Assembly (NCBI RefSeq): GCF_013376455.1
Contig: NZ_CP045504.1
Coordinates: forward strand, 124,001 to 188,000
From: Desulfolutivibrio sulfodismutans DSM 3696
GTDB lineage: Bacteria > Desulfobacterota > Desulfovibrionia > Desulfovibrionales > Desulfovibrionaceae
Reading direction: 5' to 3'
Length of the DNA: 64,000 nucleotides
Under the pieces are notes generated by a model. It had not been told where the DNA came from, did not search any database, and was given only the letters and a program-made list of their open reading frames with translations. This document shows positions 42,868 to 50,545 of this stretch, piece after piece (position 1 is the first letter of the stretch; every line of letters begins with the position of its first letter). Both the position numbers and the translations under genes were made by a program.

Positions 42868-43659
42868 ATGTCCGATCAATTCCGGATTCTCGGAATCTAT
42901 TCCCTGACAAGGTCCACCGAGGTTGGAGTTGGGGGAACAGCCAAAGGTTACGAACAAAAGACCTATTGGTTTGTGCGGCGTCTGCCGGACGATTCCTATG
43001 AGGTACAGCCGATAAATGCCAATCATCTTCCATCTGGCATAAAACGCATCCTTTCCAAGGGGGAGTTCCTGGCGGGATACGCACCGGAACCTGGATATTA
43101 CGAAAAAAAGACCCTTCCCCTTGTCCAATCCCTGAAAAAGAAGCTGACCCAGGGCGAGGAGGCGCTTTGCGCGGGCAACCTCAATGATGCCGAGAAATTG
43201 TTCTGCAAGGCCCTGCTGCTCGATGAGGACAATCCCACAGCCAATATGGCCCTTGGCGAGGTGTACTGCCGCAGGCAGGAGCACAAGCGTCTGGAGGCCG
43301 TCTTGCGGCGCATCCTGAACCTGGACGAGGTCTTCAAAGAGGAACAGCGCCATATCTTCAACAGCTTCGGCATCAGCCTGCGCAAGGAGAAGTATTTCGC
43401 CGAGGCGATCCGCTATTACCGCCGGGCCATCGAGTTCAACCCCACGGACGAGAATCTGCATTTCAATGCAGCTCGCGCCTACTTCGAGGCCGGTGAGCTC
43501 ACCCTGTGCGTCGAACACCTGGAGCAGGCCTTGCAATTGCGGCCTGATTTCGCCGAAGCCGCCGAGTTTCTGCGCTACCTCGACTCCTCTTCGGCCGTCA
43601 CGGACGCCCCTTCCGCGACCGCTGTGACGGATGGGGCCGGGCCGCATCGAGGGGAATGA
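42868..43659 (+). CDS. TPR protein with a short N-terminal domain shared with a second gene in this window
   Basis: A 263-residue soluble protein. The N-terminal about 85 residues contain KTYWFVRRL, then spaced residues leading to GEFLAGYAPEPGYYEKK. A very similar pattern (KIYWFA ... FFADYFLEPDLGYRY) occurs in the TPR gene at 58477-59328. Four TPR units follow, the last FNSFGISLRKEKYFAEAIRYYRRAIEFNPTDENLHFN matching the other gene closely. RBS AAAAGGA precedes the ATG. I do not recognise the N-terminal domain. The paralogue beside motAB suggests a motility-linked scaffold, but no motility gene is next to this copy. Confidence 0.75.
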   Translation: MSDQFRILGIYSLTRSTEVGVGGTAKGYEQKTYWFVRRLPDDSYEVQPINANHLPSGIKRILSKGEFLAGYAPEPGYYEKKTLPLVQSLKKKLTQGEEALCAGNLNDAEKLFCKALLLDEDNPTANMALGEVYCRRQEHKRLEAVLRRILNLDEVFKEEQRHIFNSFGISLRKEKYFAEAIRYYRRAIEFNPTDENLHFNAARAYFEAGELTLCVEHLEQALQLRPDFAEAAEFLRYLDSSSAVTDAPSATAVTDGAGPHRGE

Positions 43660-43989
43660 TCGCCATGCCCCGGCATCCCCGCCGTGTCCGCCTGTGCCCG
43701 GCAATATCGCCGTCAACCGGGTCTTGTTGACGATTTTGTGAAATAATTGAGGGGGAGAGGGCTGTTTTTTGTTGTCCATCAGGCCGGGACGTTTTACAAG
43801 AAACCCCGTGCCTGATGGGGAGGGAACGTTTTTTTGCGCCAAGGGGAGGGGGATCCCCGTACGCCGCGTGTGACGGATGTGCGACGGCAGGGATGAAAAC
43901 TTTTTTACCCCCCGAGGCGCCGTTCCCTTTCCCGGCGCGCGAAGCAGGGTGCGACCTTTTCGACAACGTCAATGATGGAGGCCTACGGC
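43660..43989. other. leader region of the dipeptide transport operon
   Basis: 330 bases without a coding frame I can support. GTCAA (43712-43716) and TTGAC (43727-43731) form an inverted repeat that could be an operator. The segment 43725-43760 is AT-rich and may hold the promoter, but I could not fix two hexamers at proper spacing. Confidence 0.35.
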
Positions 43990-45531
43990 ATGCGTATCTG
44001 GTCACTTCTGTGTTGCCTGGTCATGATTTTGGCCGTGTCCGTGGCTCACGCCGCCGACAAGGACACCCTGGTGGTGTCCGTGCCCTCGGACATCCACACC
44101 CTGGACCCGGGCGTGTCCAGCGACAACTACGATTGGCGTCAGATATATCCCTGCTACGACCGGCTGGTGAAATACAAGGTCGAAAACGGCAAGGGCTCAA
44201 CCGAGGTCGAACCCATGGCCGCCGAGTCCTGGACCGTCTCCCCGGACGGGCTGGTGTGGACCTTCAAGATCAAAAAAGGCATCGCCTTCGACGACGGCAC
44301 GCCCCTGGACGCCGAGGCCGTGCGCTATTCCCTGGACCGCACCCTGGCCATCGGCAAGGGCCCGGCCGACAACATCGGGGCCATCGCCTCCATGAAGGTG
44401 GTCGATCCCCAGACCCTGGAAGTCACCCTGAAAAACCCCTATGGCCCGTTTTTGCAGACCCTGGCCACGGACGGGGCCTCCATCGTCAATCCCAAGGTGG
44501 CGGCCAAGGCTACGGGCGACGACAAGGCCCAGGCCTGGCTGGCCGAGCATGTGGACGGCAGCGGCCCCTTCAAGGTGACCGAATGGACCCGGGGCCAGAG
44601 TTGCGTGCTTGAGGCCAAGCCGAACTACTGGGGCGGCGCGCCAAAGATCAAAAAGGTCATCATCCGCTTCATGCCCGAGTCCGCCGACCGCCGCATGGCC
44701 TTGGAAAAGGGCGACGTGGACATCGCCGAAAACATCCTCATCGACCAGCTTCCGGCTCTGGAGAAAAACCCCGACATCGTGGTCAACCGTTTTCCGGCCC
44801 AGATGACGGAATACGTCTACGTCAACTGCCAGAATAAAAAGCTGGCCGATCCCCGGGTGCGCCAGGCCCTGTCCTACGCCGTGGATTACAAGGGCATCAT
44901 CGACCAGGTGCTCCAGGGCAACGGCATGCAGATGCGCGGCCCCATCCCCCAGGGCATGTGGGGACACCGCGAGGACGTCTTCCAATACAGCCAGGACGCG
45001 GCCAAGGCCAAGGAGCTTCTGAAGGCCGCCGGGGCCGAGAACCTGGAACTGACGCTGATCTATTCCGAACGCCGGGCCACCTGGGAGCAGATCGCCCAGG
45101 TCATGCAGGCCAATCTGGCCGACATCGGCGTGAAGCTCAAGCTTGAGCTCATGTCCAACCCGACGCTTCGCGACAAGATCGACAAGGGCGACTTCGAGCT
45201 GTGCCTGGGCGCCTGGAGCCCGGATTTCGCCGATCCCTACATGTTCATGAACTTCTGGTTCGACTCCAAAAACGCGGGCCTGCCCGGAAACCGCAGCTTC
45301 TACAAAAACGACAAGGTGGACGAACTGGTGCGCAAGGCCGCCGGTCTTTCCGATGTGGCCGAGCGCAAGAAGCTGTACAGCGAGGCCCAGGACATCATTA
45401 TGAAGGATGCCCCGTACATCTTCCTGTACCAGATCCAGACCATCGTGCCCATGCGCAAGGACGTGAAGGGGTACGTCTTCAACCCCATGCTCGAATCCAT
45501 GTACAACTTCGAGGCCATCTCGAAGAACTAA
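43990..45531 (+). CDS. dppA: dipeptide/oligopeptide ABC transporter substrate-binding protein
   Basis: A 513-residue periplasmic SBP_bac_5 protein. It has a signal peptide MRIWSLLCCLVMILAVSVAHA, then DTLVVSVPSDIHTLDPGVSSDNYDW, the family start. Further signatures are VEPMAAESWTVSPDGLVWTFKIKKGIAFDDGTPL, YVYVNCQNKKLADPRVRQALSYAVDYKGI and LELMSNPTLRDKIDKGDFELCLGAWSPDFADPYMF. The ATG at 43990 has GGAGG eight bases upstream, better than the earlier ATGs at 43972/43975. It leads a complete dpp operon ending with a D-aminopeptidase, so small peptides, perhaps with D-residues, are the likely cargo. Confidence 0.92.
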   Translation: MRIWSLLCCLVMILAVSVAHAADKDTLVVSVPSDIHTLDPGVSSDNYDWRQIYPCYDRLVKYKVENGKGSTEVEPMAAESWTVSPDGLVWTFKIKKGIAFDDGTPLDAEAVRYSLDRTLAIGKGPADNIGAIASMKVVDPQTLEVTLKNPYGPFLQTLATDGASIVNPKVAAKATGDDKAQAWLAEHVDGSGPFKVTEWTRGQSCVLEAKPNYWGGAPKIKKVIIRFMPESADRRMALEKGDVDIAENILIDQLPALEKNPDIVVNRFPAQMTEYVYVNCQNKKLADPRVRQALSYAVDYKGIIDQVLQGNGMQMRGPIPQGMWGHREDVFQYSQDAAKAKELLKAAGAENLELTLIYSERRATWEQIAQVMQANLADIGVKLKLELMSNPTLRDKIDKGDFELCLGAWSPDFADPYMFMNFWFDSKNAGLPGNRSFYKNDKVDELVRKAAGLSDVAERKKLYSEAQDIIMKDAPYIFLYQIQTIVPMRKDVKGYVFNPMLESMYNFEAISKN

Positions 45532-45548
45532 CGGTAAGGACGCCAACG

Positions 45549-45580
45549 CCCCGGCCGGACGACAAAACGTCCGGCCGGGG
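45549..45580 (+). promoter_or_regulatory. intercistronic hairpin between dppA and dppB
   Basis: CCCCGGCCGGAC (45549-45560) pairs perfectly with GTCCGGCCGGGG (45569-45580) around an 8-base loop, 18 bases after the dppA stop. There is no U-tract, so a stabiliser or partial terminator that favours dppA is likely. Confidence 0.65.
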
Positions 45581-45592
45581 CCGCTTCACCTC

Positions 45593-46603
45593 ATGCGCAT
45601 TCTCGCCTACACCTTCCGCCGCCTGCTGGCCGCCATCCCCGTGCTGCTCGGGGTCAGCGTCCTGGCCTTTCTCATTTCCCACGCCATCCCGGGCGATCCG
45701 GCCCGCCTGATCGTGGGCCCCAAGGCCAGCCGGGAGGCCGTGGAGGCCATCCGCAAGGAGCACGGCCTGGATAGGCCGCTGCCCGTGCAATATCTGCATT
45801 TTCTGGGCGGATTGGTCCAGGGCGACCTGGGCCAGTCCATCCGCAACCACCGGCCCGTGACCGAGGATCTGGCCGATTATTTTCCCGCCACCCTGGAACT
45901 GACCCTGGCCAGCCTGATGCTGTGCCTGACCGTGGGCATTCCCCTGGGCATCCTGGCCGCGGTGCGGCGCAACCGTTTCGCGGACCATGCCGCCCGGGTG
46001 GTGTCGGTGATCGGCGTCTCCACCCCGGTTTTCTGGCTGGGGCTTATGTTGTTGCTCCTTTTCTACCGCCATTTGAGTTGGCTGCCGGGTTCGGGGCGGC
46101 TCGACGTGACCAGCGCGCCGCCTGCCGGGATGACCGGCCTGTACGTGGTGGACGCCCTTTTCGCCGGGGACTGGGCGCTTTTGCGCGAGGCCTTAAGCCA
46201 CCTGATCCTGCCCGCCTTCTGTCTGTCCTACGTCTATCTGGCCATCATCACCCGCATCGTGCGCTCCTCCATGATCGCCGTGCTGGGGCAGGACTACATC
46301 ACCACGGCCCGGGCCAACGGCCTGTCCGCCGCGCGCGTGGTCGTAAAGCACGCCTTCAAGAATTCGCTCATCCCCACGGTGACCATCGTCGGCCTGTCCC
46401 TGGGGGAGCTTCTGGGCGGGGCCATCCTCACCGAGACCATCTTCGCCTGGCCGGGCATGGGCAAATACGTGGTGGATTCCGTCAATTCCCTGGATTTTCC
46501 GGCCATCATGGGATTCACCCTGGTGGCCAGCACGGCCTATGTGGCCATCAACCTGGGGGTGGACGTCTTGTACGCCTTTTTAAACCCCCGCATCCGGTAT
46601 TGA
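45593..46603 (+). CDS. dppB: dipeptide ABC transporter permease (DppB type)
   Basis: A 336-residue inner-membrane permease. The N-terminal segment YTFRRLLAAIPVLLGVSVLAFLISHAIPGDPARLIVG is the family signature. The periplasmic loop has KEHGLDRPLPVQYLHFL. The EAA coupling loop is TARANGLSAARVVVKHAFKNSLIP. Six membrane segments are visible, ending YAFLNPRIRY. It starts 62 bases after dppA and pairs with DppC as a heterodimer. Confidence 0.93.
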   Translation: MRILAYTFRRLLAAIPVLLGVSVLAFLISHAIPGDPARLIVGPKASREAVEAIRKEHGLDRPLPVQYLHFLGGLVQGDLGQSIRNHRPVTEDLADYFPATLELTLASLMLCLTVGIPLGILAAVRRNRFADHAARVVSVIGVSTPVFWLGLMLLLLFYRHLSWLPGSGRLDVTSAPPAGMTGLYVVDALFAGDWALLREALSHLILPAFCLSYVYLAIITRIVRSSMIAVLGQDYITTARANGLSAARVVVKHAFKNSLIPTVTIVGLSLGELLGGAILTETIFAWPGMGKYVVDSVNSLDFPAIMGFTLVASTAYVAINLGVDVLYAFLNPRIRY

Positions 46604-46614
46604 GGTCGCCGCCC

Positions 46615-47481
46615 GTGCCCCCCCGCGCCCGCCATCCTTTTTTTCGCGAACTGACGCTGACGCTTGGCATCCTGTCGCGCAACCCCTCGGCCGTCATGGG
46701 CGGCACGATCATCGCGGCCATGGTCTTTCTGGCGCTTTTTGCGCCCCTTCTGGCCCCCTACGATCCCGTGAAGCTGGCCCTGCCCGAGCGTCTCCTGGCC
46801 CCGGGGGCGGCGCATTTTTTCGGCACGGACGAGCTTGGCCGGGACATCTTTTCCCGGGTGCTTTACGGGGCCCGCATCTCGCTTTCCATCGGGCTTCTGG
46901 TCATCAGCGTAGCCGGGGGCCTCGGCGCGCTCATCGGGGCCACGTCGGGCTATTTCGGGGGGAAGATCGACAGCGTGGTCATGCGCGCCATGGACGTGAT
47001 CCTGTCCTTTCCGTCCCTGGTCCTGGCCCTGGCCCTGGCCGCCGCCCTGGGACCAAGCCTGATCAACGCCATCTTCGCCACGGCCTTCGTCATGATCCCC
47101 AAGTTCGCCCGTATGGTGCGCGGCGAGGCCCTGTCCGTGCGCGAGCTGCCGTTCGTGGCCGCCAGCCGGGTGGCCGGGGCCGGACACGGCTTCATCATCC
47201 GCCGCCACATCCTGCCCAACTGCCTCAACTCGGCCATCGTCCTGGCCACCCTGACCCTTGGCGACGCCATCCTCATCGCCGCCTCGCTGTCGTTTATTGG
47301 CCTGGGGGCCCAGCCGCCCACGCCCGAGTGGGGGGCCATGATCGCCTCGGGCCGCAAGTTTCTCATGGACCAGTGGTGGTATGCGACCTTTCCGGGGCTT
47401 TTCATCCTGGTCACGGTCATCGGCTTCAACATTTTCGGCGATGCGCTGCGCGACGTGCTTGATCCGCGCATCCGGCGTTAG
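46615..47481 (+). CDS. dppC: dipeptide ABC transporter permease (DppC type)
   Basis: A 288-residue permease. After a short cytoplasmic start (RNPSAVMGGTIIAAMVFLALFAPLLAPYDP) comes HFFGTDELGRDIFSRVLYGARISL, the DppC/OppC hallmark, then the EAA loop AASRVAGAGHGFIIRRHILPNCLN and the ending FGDALRDVLDPRIRR. The start is a GTG at 46615, 11 bases after dppB; no other in-frame start gives the family N-terminus. Confidence 0.93.
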   Translation: MPPRARHPFFRELTLTLGILSRNPSAVMGGTIIAAMVFLALFAPLLAPYDPVKLALPERLLAPGAAHFFGTDELGRDIFSRVLYGARISLSIGLLVISVAGGLGALIGATSGYFGGKIDSVVMRAMDVILSFPSLVLALALAAALGPSLINAIFATAFVMIPKFARMVRGEALSVRELPFVAASRVAGAGHGFIIRRHILPNCLNSAIVLATLTLGDAILIAASLSFIGLGAQPPTPEWGAMIASGRKFLMDQWWYATFPGLFILVTVIGFNIFGDALRDVLDPRIRR

Positions 47482-47486
47482 TCATC

Positions 47487-48473
47487 ATGCCCACCCCGAC
47501 GCCGCTTCTCGACATCCGCGACCTCTCGGTCAGCTTCAAGACCTATCAGGGCCGGGCCCGGGTGCTGGACCGGGCCAGCCTGTCCGTGAACCGGGGGGAG
47601 ATCATGGGCCTTGTGGGCGAGACCGGTTGCGGCAAGTCCGTGCTCTCCCGGGCGGTGCTGCGCATCATCCCGTCGCCGCCGGGGCGCATCGACGGCGGGG
47701 AGATCCTTTTTGACGACCGCGATCTGCTCACCCTGCCGAAAAAGGCCATGCGCGCCCTGCGGGGGGACCGCATCTCCATGATTTTCCAGGAGCCCATGAG
47801 CAGCCTGAATCCGGTTTATACCGTGGGCAACCAGATGCGCGAGGTCATCCGGGCCCACCGTAAGGTGAGCCGGGCCGAGGCCCACGCCGTGTGCCTGGAG
47901 ATGCTTGAGGCCGTGCGCCTGCCCGAACCCGGGGCGGTGCTTTCCGCCTATCCCCACGAGCTGTCCGGGGGCATGCGGCAGCGGGTGATGATCGCCATGG
48001 AGCTGTCCTGCCGCCCGGCCCTGCTTCTGGCCGACGAGCCCACCACGGCGCTCGACGTCACGGTCCAGGGCCAGATTCTGGCCATTTTGGCCGAGCTGTC
48101 GGCCCGCGAGGGCCTGTCCATCCTCTTGGTCACCCACGATATGGGCGTGGTGGCCCAAGTCTGCCGCCGGGTGGCGGTGATGTATGCCGGGCAGGTGGTG
48201 GAGGTGGCCGACGTGGAGAGCCTGTTCGCCCGTCCGGCCCATCCCTATACCCGGGGGCTGATCGCCTCCATCCCGGGCCGGGCCGGGGGCGGCGAACTCT
48301 ACGCCATTCCGGGCAGCGTCCCAAGCCCCATCGATCCGCCCCCGGGCTGCCGCTTCCATTCCCGTTGCACCCAGTCCGGGCCGGACTGCCGTCGGGCCGT
48401 GCCCGAGATGGTGCTCGTGGCCCCGGACCATGCCGTGGCCTGCCACCAGTGTCCCGGAGGAGGGCGGCCATGA
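47487..48473 (+). CDS. dppD: dipeptide ABC transporter ATPase (DppD type)
   Basis: A 328-residue ATPase. Walker [11 protein letters not shown]-loop [15 protein letters not shown], signature [15 protein letters not shown], Walker [16 protein letters not shown]-loop VTHDM. The C-terminal oligopeptide extension has [29 protein letters not shown], a Cys-rich motif known in this family and probably binding a [4Fe-4S] cluster. It begins five bases after dppC and its stop overlaps the dppF start. Confidence 0.94.
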   Translation: MPTPTPLLDIRDLSVSFKTYQGRARVLDRASLSVNRGEIMGLVGETGCGKSVLSRAVLRIIPSPPGRIDGGEILFDDRDLLTLPKKAMRALRGDRISMIFQEPMSSLNPVYTVGNQMREVIRAHRKVSRAEAHAVCLEMLEAVRLPEPGAVLSAYPHELSGGMRQRVMIAMELSCRPALLLADEPTTALDVTVQGQILAILAELSAREGLSILLVTHDMGVVAQVCRRVAVMYAGQVVEVADVESLFARPAHPYTRGLIASIPGRAGGGELYAIPGSVPSPIDPPPGCRFHSRCTQSGPDCRRAVPEMVLVAPDHAVACHQCPGGGRP

Positions 48474-49444
48474 GCGAACCGCTGCTTCTGGTTGCGAATC
48501 TGTGCAAGGCCTTTCCGCTTGGCGGGGGATTTTTCGGAGGCGGAAAGCGTTTCCTCAAGGCCGTGGACGGGGTGGACCTGTCGCTATCGCGCGGCGAGAC
48601 GCTGGGGCTGGTGGGCGAGTCGGGCAGCGGCAAGTCCACGGTGGGCAACTGCATCCTGCGCCTGCTCGACCCTGATTCGGGCTCCATCGCCTTTGACGGC
48701 GTGGAGCTCACGGAACTTTCCGGCCAGGCCCTTATGAAGGCCCGGGCCCGCATGCAGGTGGTCTTCCAGGATCCCCAGAGTTCCCTTGACCCGCGCATGA
48801 CCGTGGGGGGCATCGTCTCCCTGCCGCTGCGGGTTCAGGGGGTGGCCAGGGGCAGTGAGCTTCGCGACCGGGCCAAGGCCAGTCTGGCCGAGGTGGGGCT
48901 TGGGCCGGAGTGCCTGGACCGCTATCCCCATGAGTTTTCCGGCGGCCAGCGGCAACGCATCGGCCTGGCCCGGGCCTTGGTGGCCGATCCGGCCTTCGTG
49001 GTCATGGACGAACCGACCAGCGCCCTGGACGTGTCGGTCCAGGCCCAGATATTGAACCTCATGGCCGGACTTCAGGAAAAGCGCGGCCATGCCTATCTGT
49101 TCATCTCCCACGACCTGACCGTGGTGCGCCACGTCAGCCGCCGCATTGCGGTCATGTATCTGGGGGCTGTCGTCGAGACCGCGCCCACGGACGCGCTGTT
49201 CACGAATCCGGCCCATCCCTACACCCAGGCGCTTTTGGCCTCGGCGCCCCTGCCGGACCCGACGAAACGGCAGAATCTGGCCCGGCTGACCGGCGACGTG
49301 CCAAGCCCCGTGGACCTGCCGCCGGGCTGCCGGTTCCATCCCCGCTGCCCCGAGGCCATGGCCGTGTGCGCCTGCGAAGCGCCTCCGAAGGTGGCTGTGG
49401 CGGCGGGACATGAAGTCGTCTGCCATTTGCACAGTTCAGGCTAA
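48470..49444 (+). CDS. dppF: dipeptide ABC transporter ATPase (DppF type)
   Basis: A 324-residue ATPase, partner of DppD. Walker A GESGSGKST, Q-loop MQVVFQDPQSSLDPRMT, signature FSGGQRQRIGLARAL, Walker [15 protein letters not shown]-loop ISHDL. The C-terminus has PPGCRFHPRCPEAMAVCACEAP, again the Cys motif. The ATG at 48470 has GGAGGAGGG upstream and a four-base overlap with dppD. Confidence 0.94.
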   Translation: MSEPLLLVANLCKAFPLGGGFFGGGKRFLKAVDGVDLSLSRGETLGLVGESGSGKSTVGNCILRLLDPDSGSIAFDGVELTELSGQALMKARARMQVVFQDPQSSLDPRMTVGGIVSLPLRVQGVARGSELRDRAKASLAEVGLGPECLDRYPHEFSGGQRQRIGLARALVADPAFVVMDEPTSALDVSVQAQILNLMAGLQEKRGHAYLFISHDLTVVRHVSRRIAVMYLGAVVETAPTDALFTNPAHPYTQALLASAPLPDPTKRQNLARLTGDVPSPVDLPPGCRFHPRCPEAMAVCACEAPPKVAVAAGHEVVCHLHSSG

Positions 49445-49459
49445 TGCCTTAAAAAGAAA

Positions 49460-49508
49460 GGGATTCCAACGGGGCCGCGCCTCGTTGGGCGTTGGGGCCG
49501 CCGGAGGC
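49460..49508 (-). repeat. capped-hairpin repeat, copy 4
   Basis: On the minus strand it starts GCCTCCGGCGGCC and ends GGAATCCC. The interior has CCAACG (49466-49471) pairing with CGTTGG (49490-49495), a different stem from the other copies. It lies between dppF and the M55 gene. Confidence 0.7.
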
Positions 49509-49568
49509 TTCCCCCCGACAGCACGCGCCTCCCCATCCCATACCGCAACACCATCAAAGGATACTGCC

Positions 49569-50393
49569 ATGAAAGTCTTCATCAGCGCCGACATTGAGGG
49601 CGTGGGGGCCGTGGCCCGCCACGAACACTCCCGGGTGGACGGCCGGGAATACGCCGTGGCCCGGTCGCGTATGACCGGCGAGGTCAACGCCGCCATCGCC
49701 GGGGCCTTCGACGGCGGGGCCACGGCCGTGACCGTGGCCGACGCCCACAACGTGGGCTTAAACCTCATCCCCGAGGAACTCGACGAGCGGGCCACCCTGG
49801 TCATGGGATCGCCCCGGCCCCTGTCCATGGTCCACGGCATCGACGCCACCTATGGCGCGCTTTTCTGCGTGGGCTACCACGCCATGGCCGCCACCCGCGA
49901 CGCCAGCATCGTGCATACCTTCACCGGGCGCATCCAGGCGGTCAGCCTCAATGGCCTAAAAATCGGGGAGATCGGCTTAAACGCCGCCCTGGCCGGGTCG
50001 TTTAGCGTGCCGCTGACGTTTTTGGCCGGAGACGGCGCGGCCTGCCGCGAGGCCCAGGCGCTTTTGCCCGGGGTGCGCACCGTGGCCGTGAAGGAGGGCA
50101 TCGGGGCCTATGCCGCCGTCGGCCCCCATCCGGCCCGCTGCCGGGCGGCCATCTATGCCGCCGCCAGGGAGGCTGCGGCTAATCCCCCCCAGGTCAGGCC
50201 CCTGGCCTTTTCCGGCGAGGTGGAGTTGGTGGTGCGCTGCACCACGGCCTCGGGCGCGGATCGGGCGGGCATGATCCCCAGGACGAAGCGTCTGGACGAC
50301 CTTACCGTGAGCTATGCGGGCGACGACGTGGTGGAGGCGTTTATGGCGTTTAACGCCATGACCTGCTTGGTGGAGCTGGTGCCCTTCATCTAA
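49569..50393 (+). CDS. M55-family D-aminopeptidase
   Basis: A 274-residue zinc peptidase related to B. subtilis DppA, which removes D-alanine from short peptides. The metal ligands fit: Asp8 and Glu10 in ADIEGVGAV, His in TVADAHNVGLN, His in CVGYHAMA, and Glu in KIGEIGLNAALAG. The gene starts 124 bases after dppF with AAAGGA upstream of the ATG, is on the same strand, and ends just before a strong terminator. Together with the dpp transporter this points to uptake and use of D-amino-acid peptides such as cell-wall fragments. Confidence 0.9.
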   Translation: MKVFISADIEGVGAVARHEHSRVDGREYAVARSRMTGEVNAAIAGAFDGGATAVTVADAHNVGLNLIPEELDERATLVMGSPRPLSMVHGIDATYGALFCVGYHAMAATRDASIVHTFTGRIQAVSLNGLKIGEIGLNAALAGSFSVPLTFLAGDGAACREAQALLPGVRTVAVKEGIGAYAAVGPHPARCRAAIYAAAREAAANPPQVRPLAFSGEVELVVRCTTASGADRAGMIPRTKRLDDLTVSYAGDDVVEAFMAFNAMTCLVELVPFI

Positions 50394-50440
50394 TCCCTGA
50401 GCCTTTTTGCATCCGGCGGCCTTGCGCCGCGTGCGTCAAA

Positions 50441-50483
50441 CGCCAGGAGGCGGCCCTTTTGGGGGCGCTCCTGGCGTCTTTTT
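50441..50483 (+). terminator. terminator of the dpp operon (possibly bidirectional)
   Basis: CGCCAGGAG (50441-50449) pairs with CTCCTGGCG (50468-50476), followed by TCTTTTT. The reverse strand also has a stem followed by TTTG, and the converging exporter operon ends at 50546. Confidence 0.8.
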
Positions 50484-50545
50484 CGGCCCATGGCCGTGGG
50501 GGCGGGCGGTCATCCGTCCGCCGGCGCGCCTGGAGCCGTTTCGGC

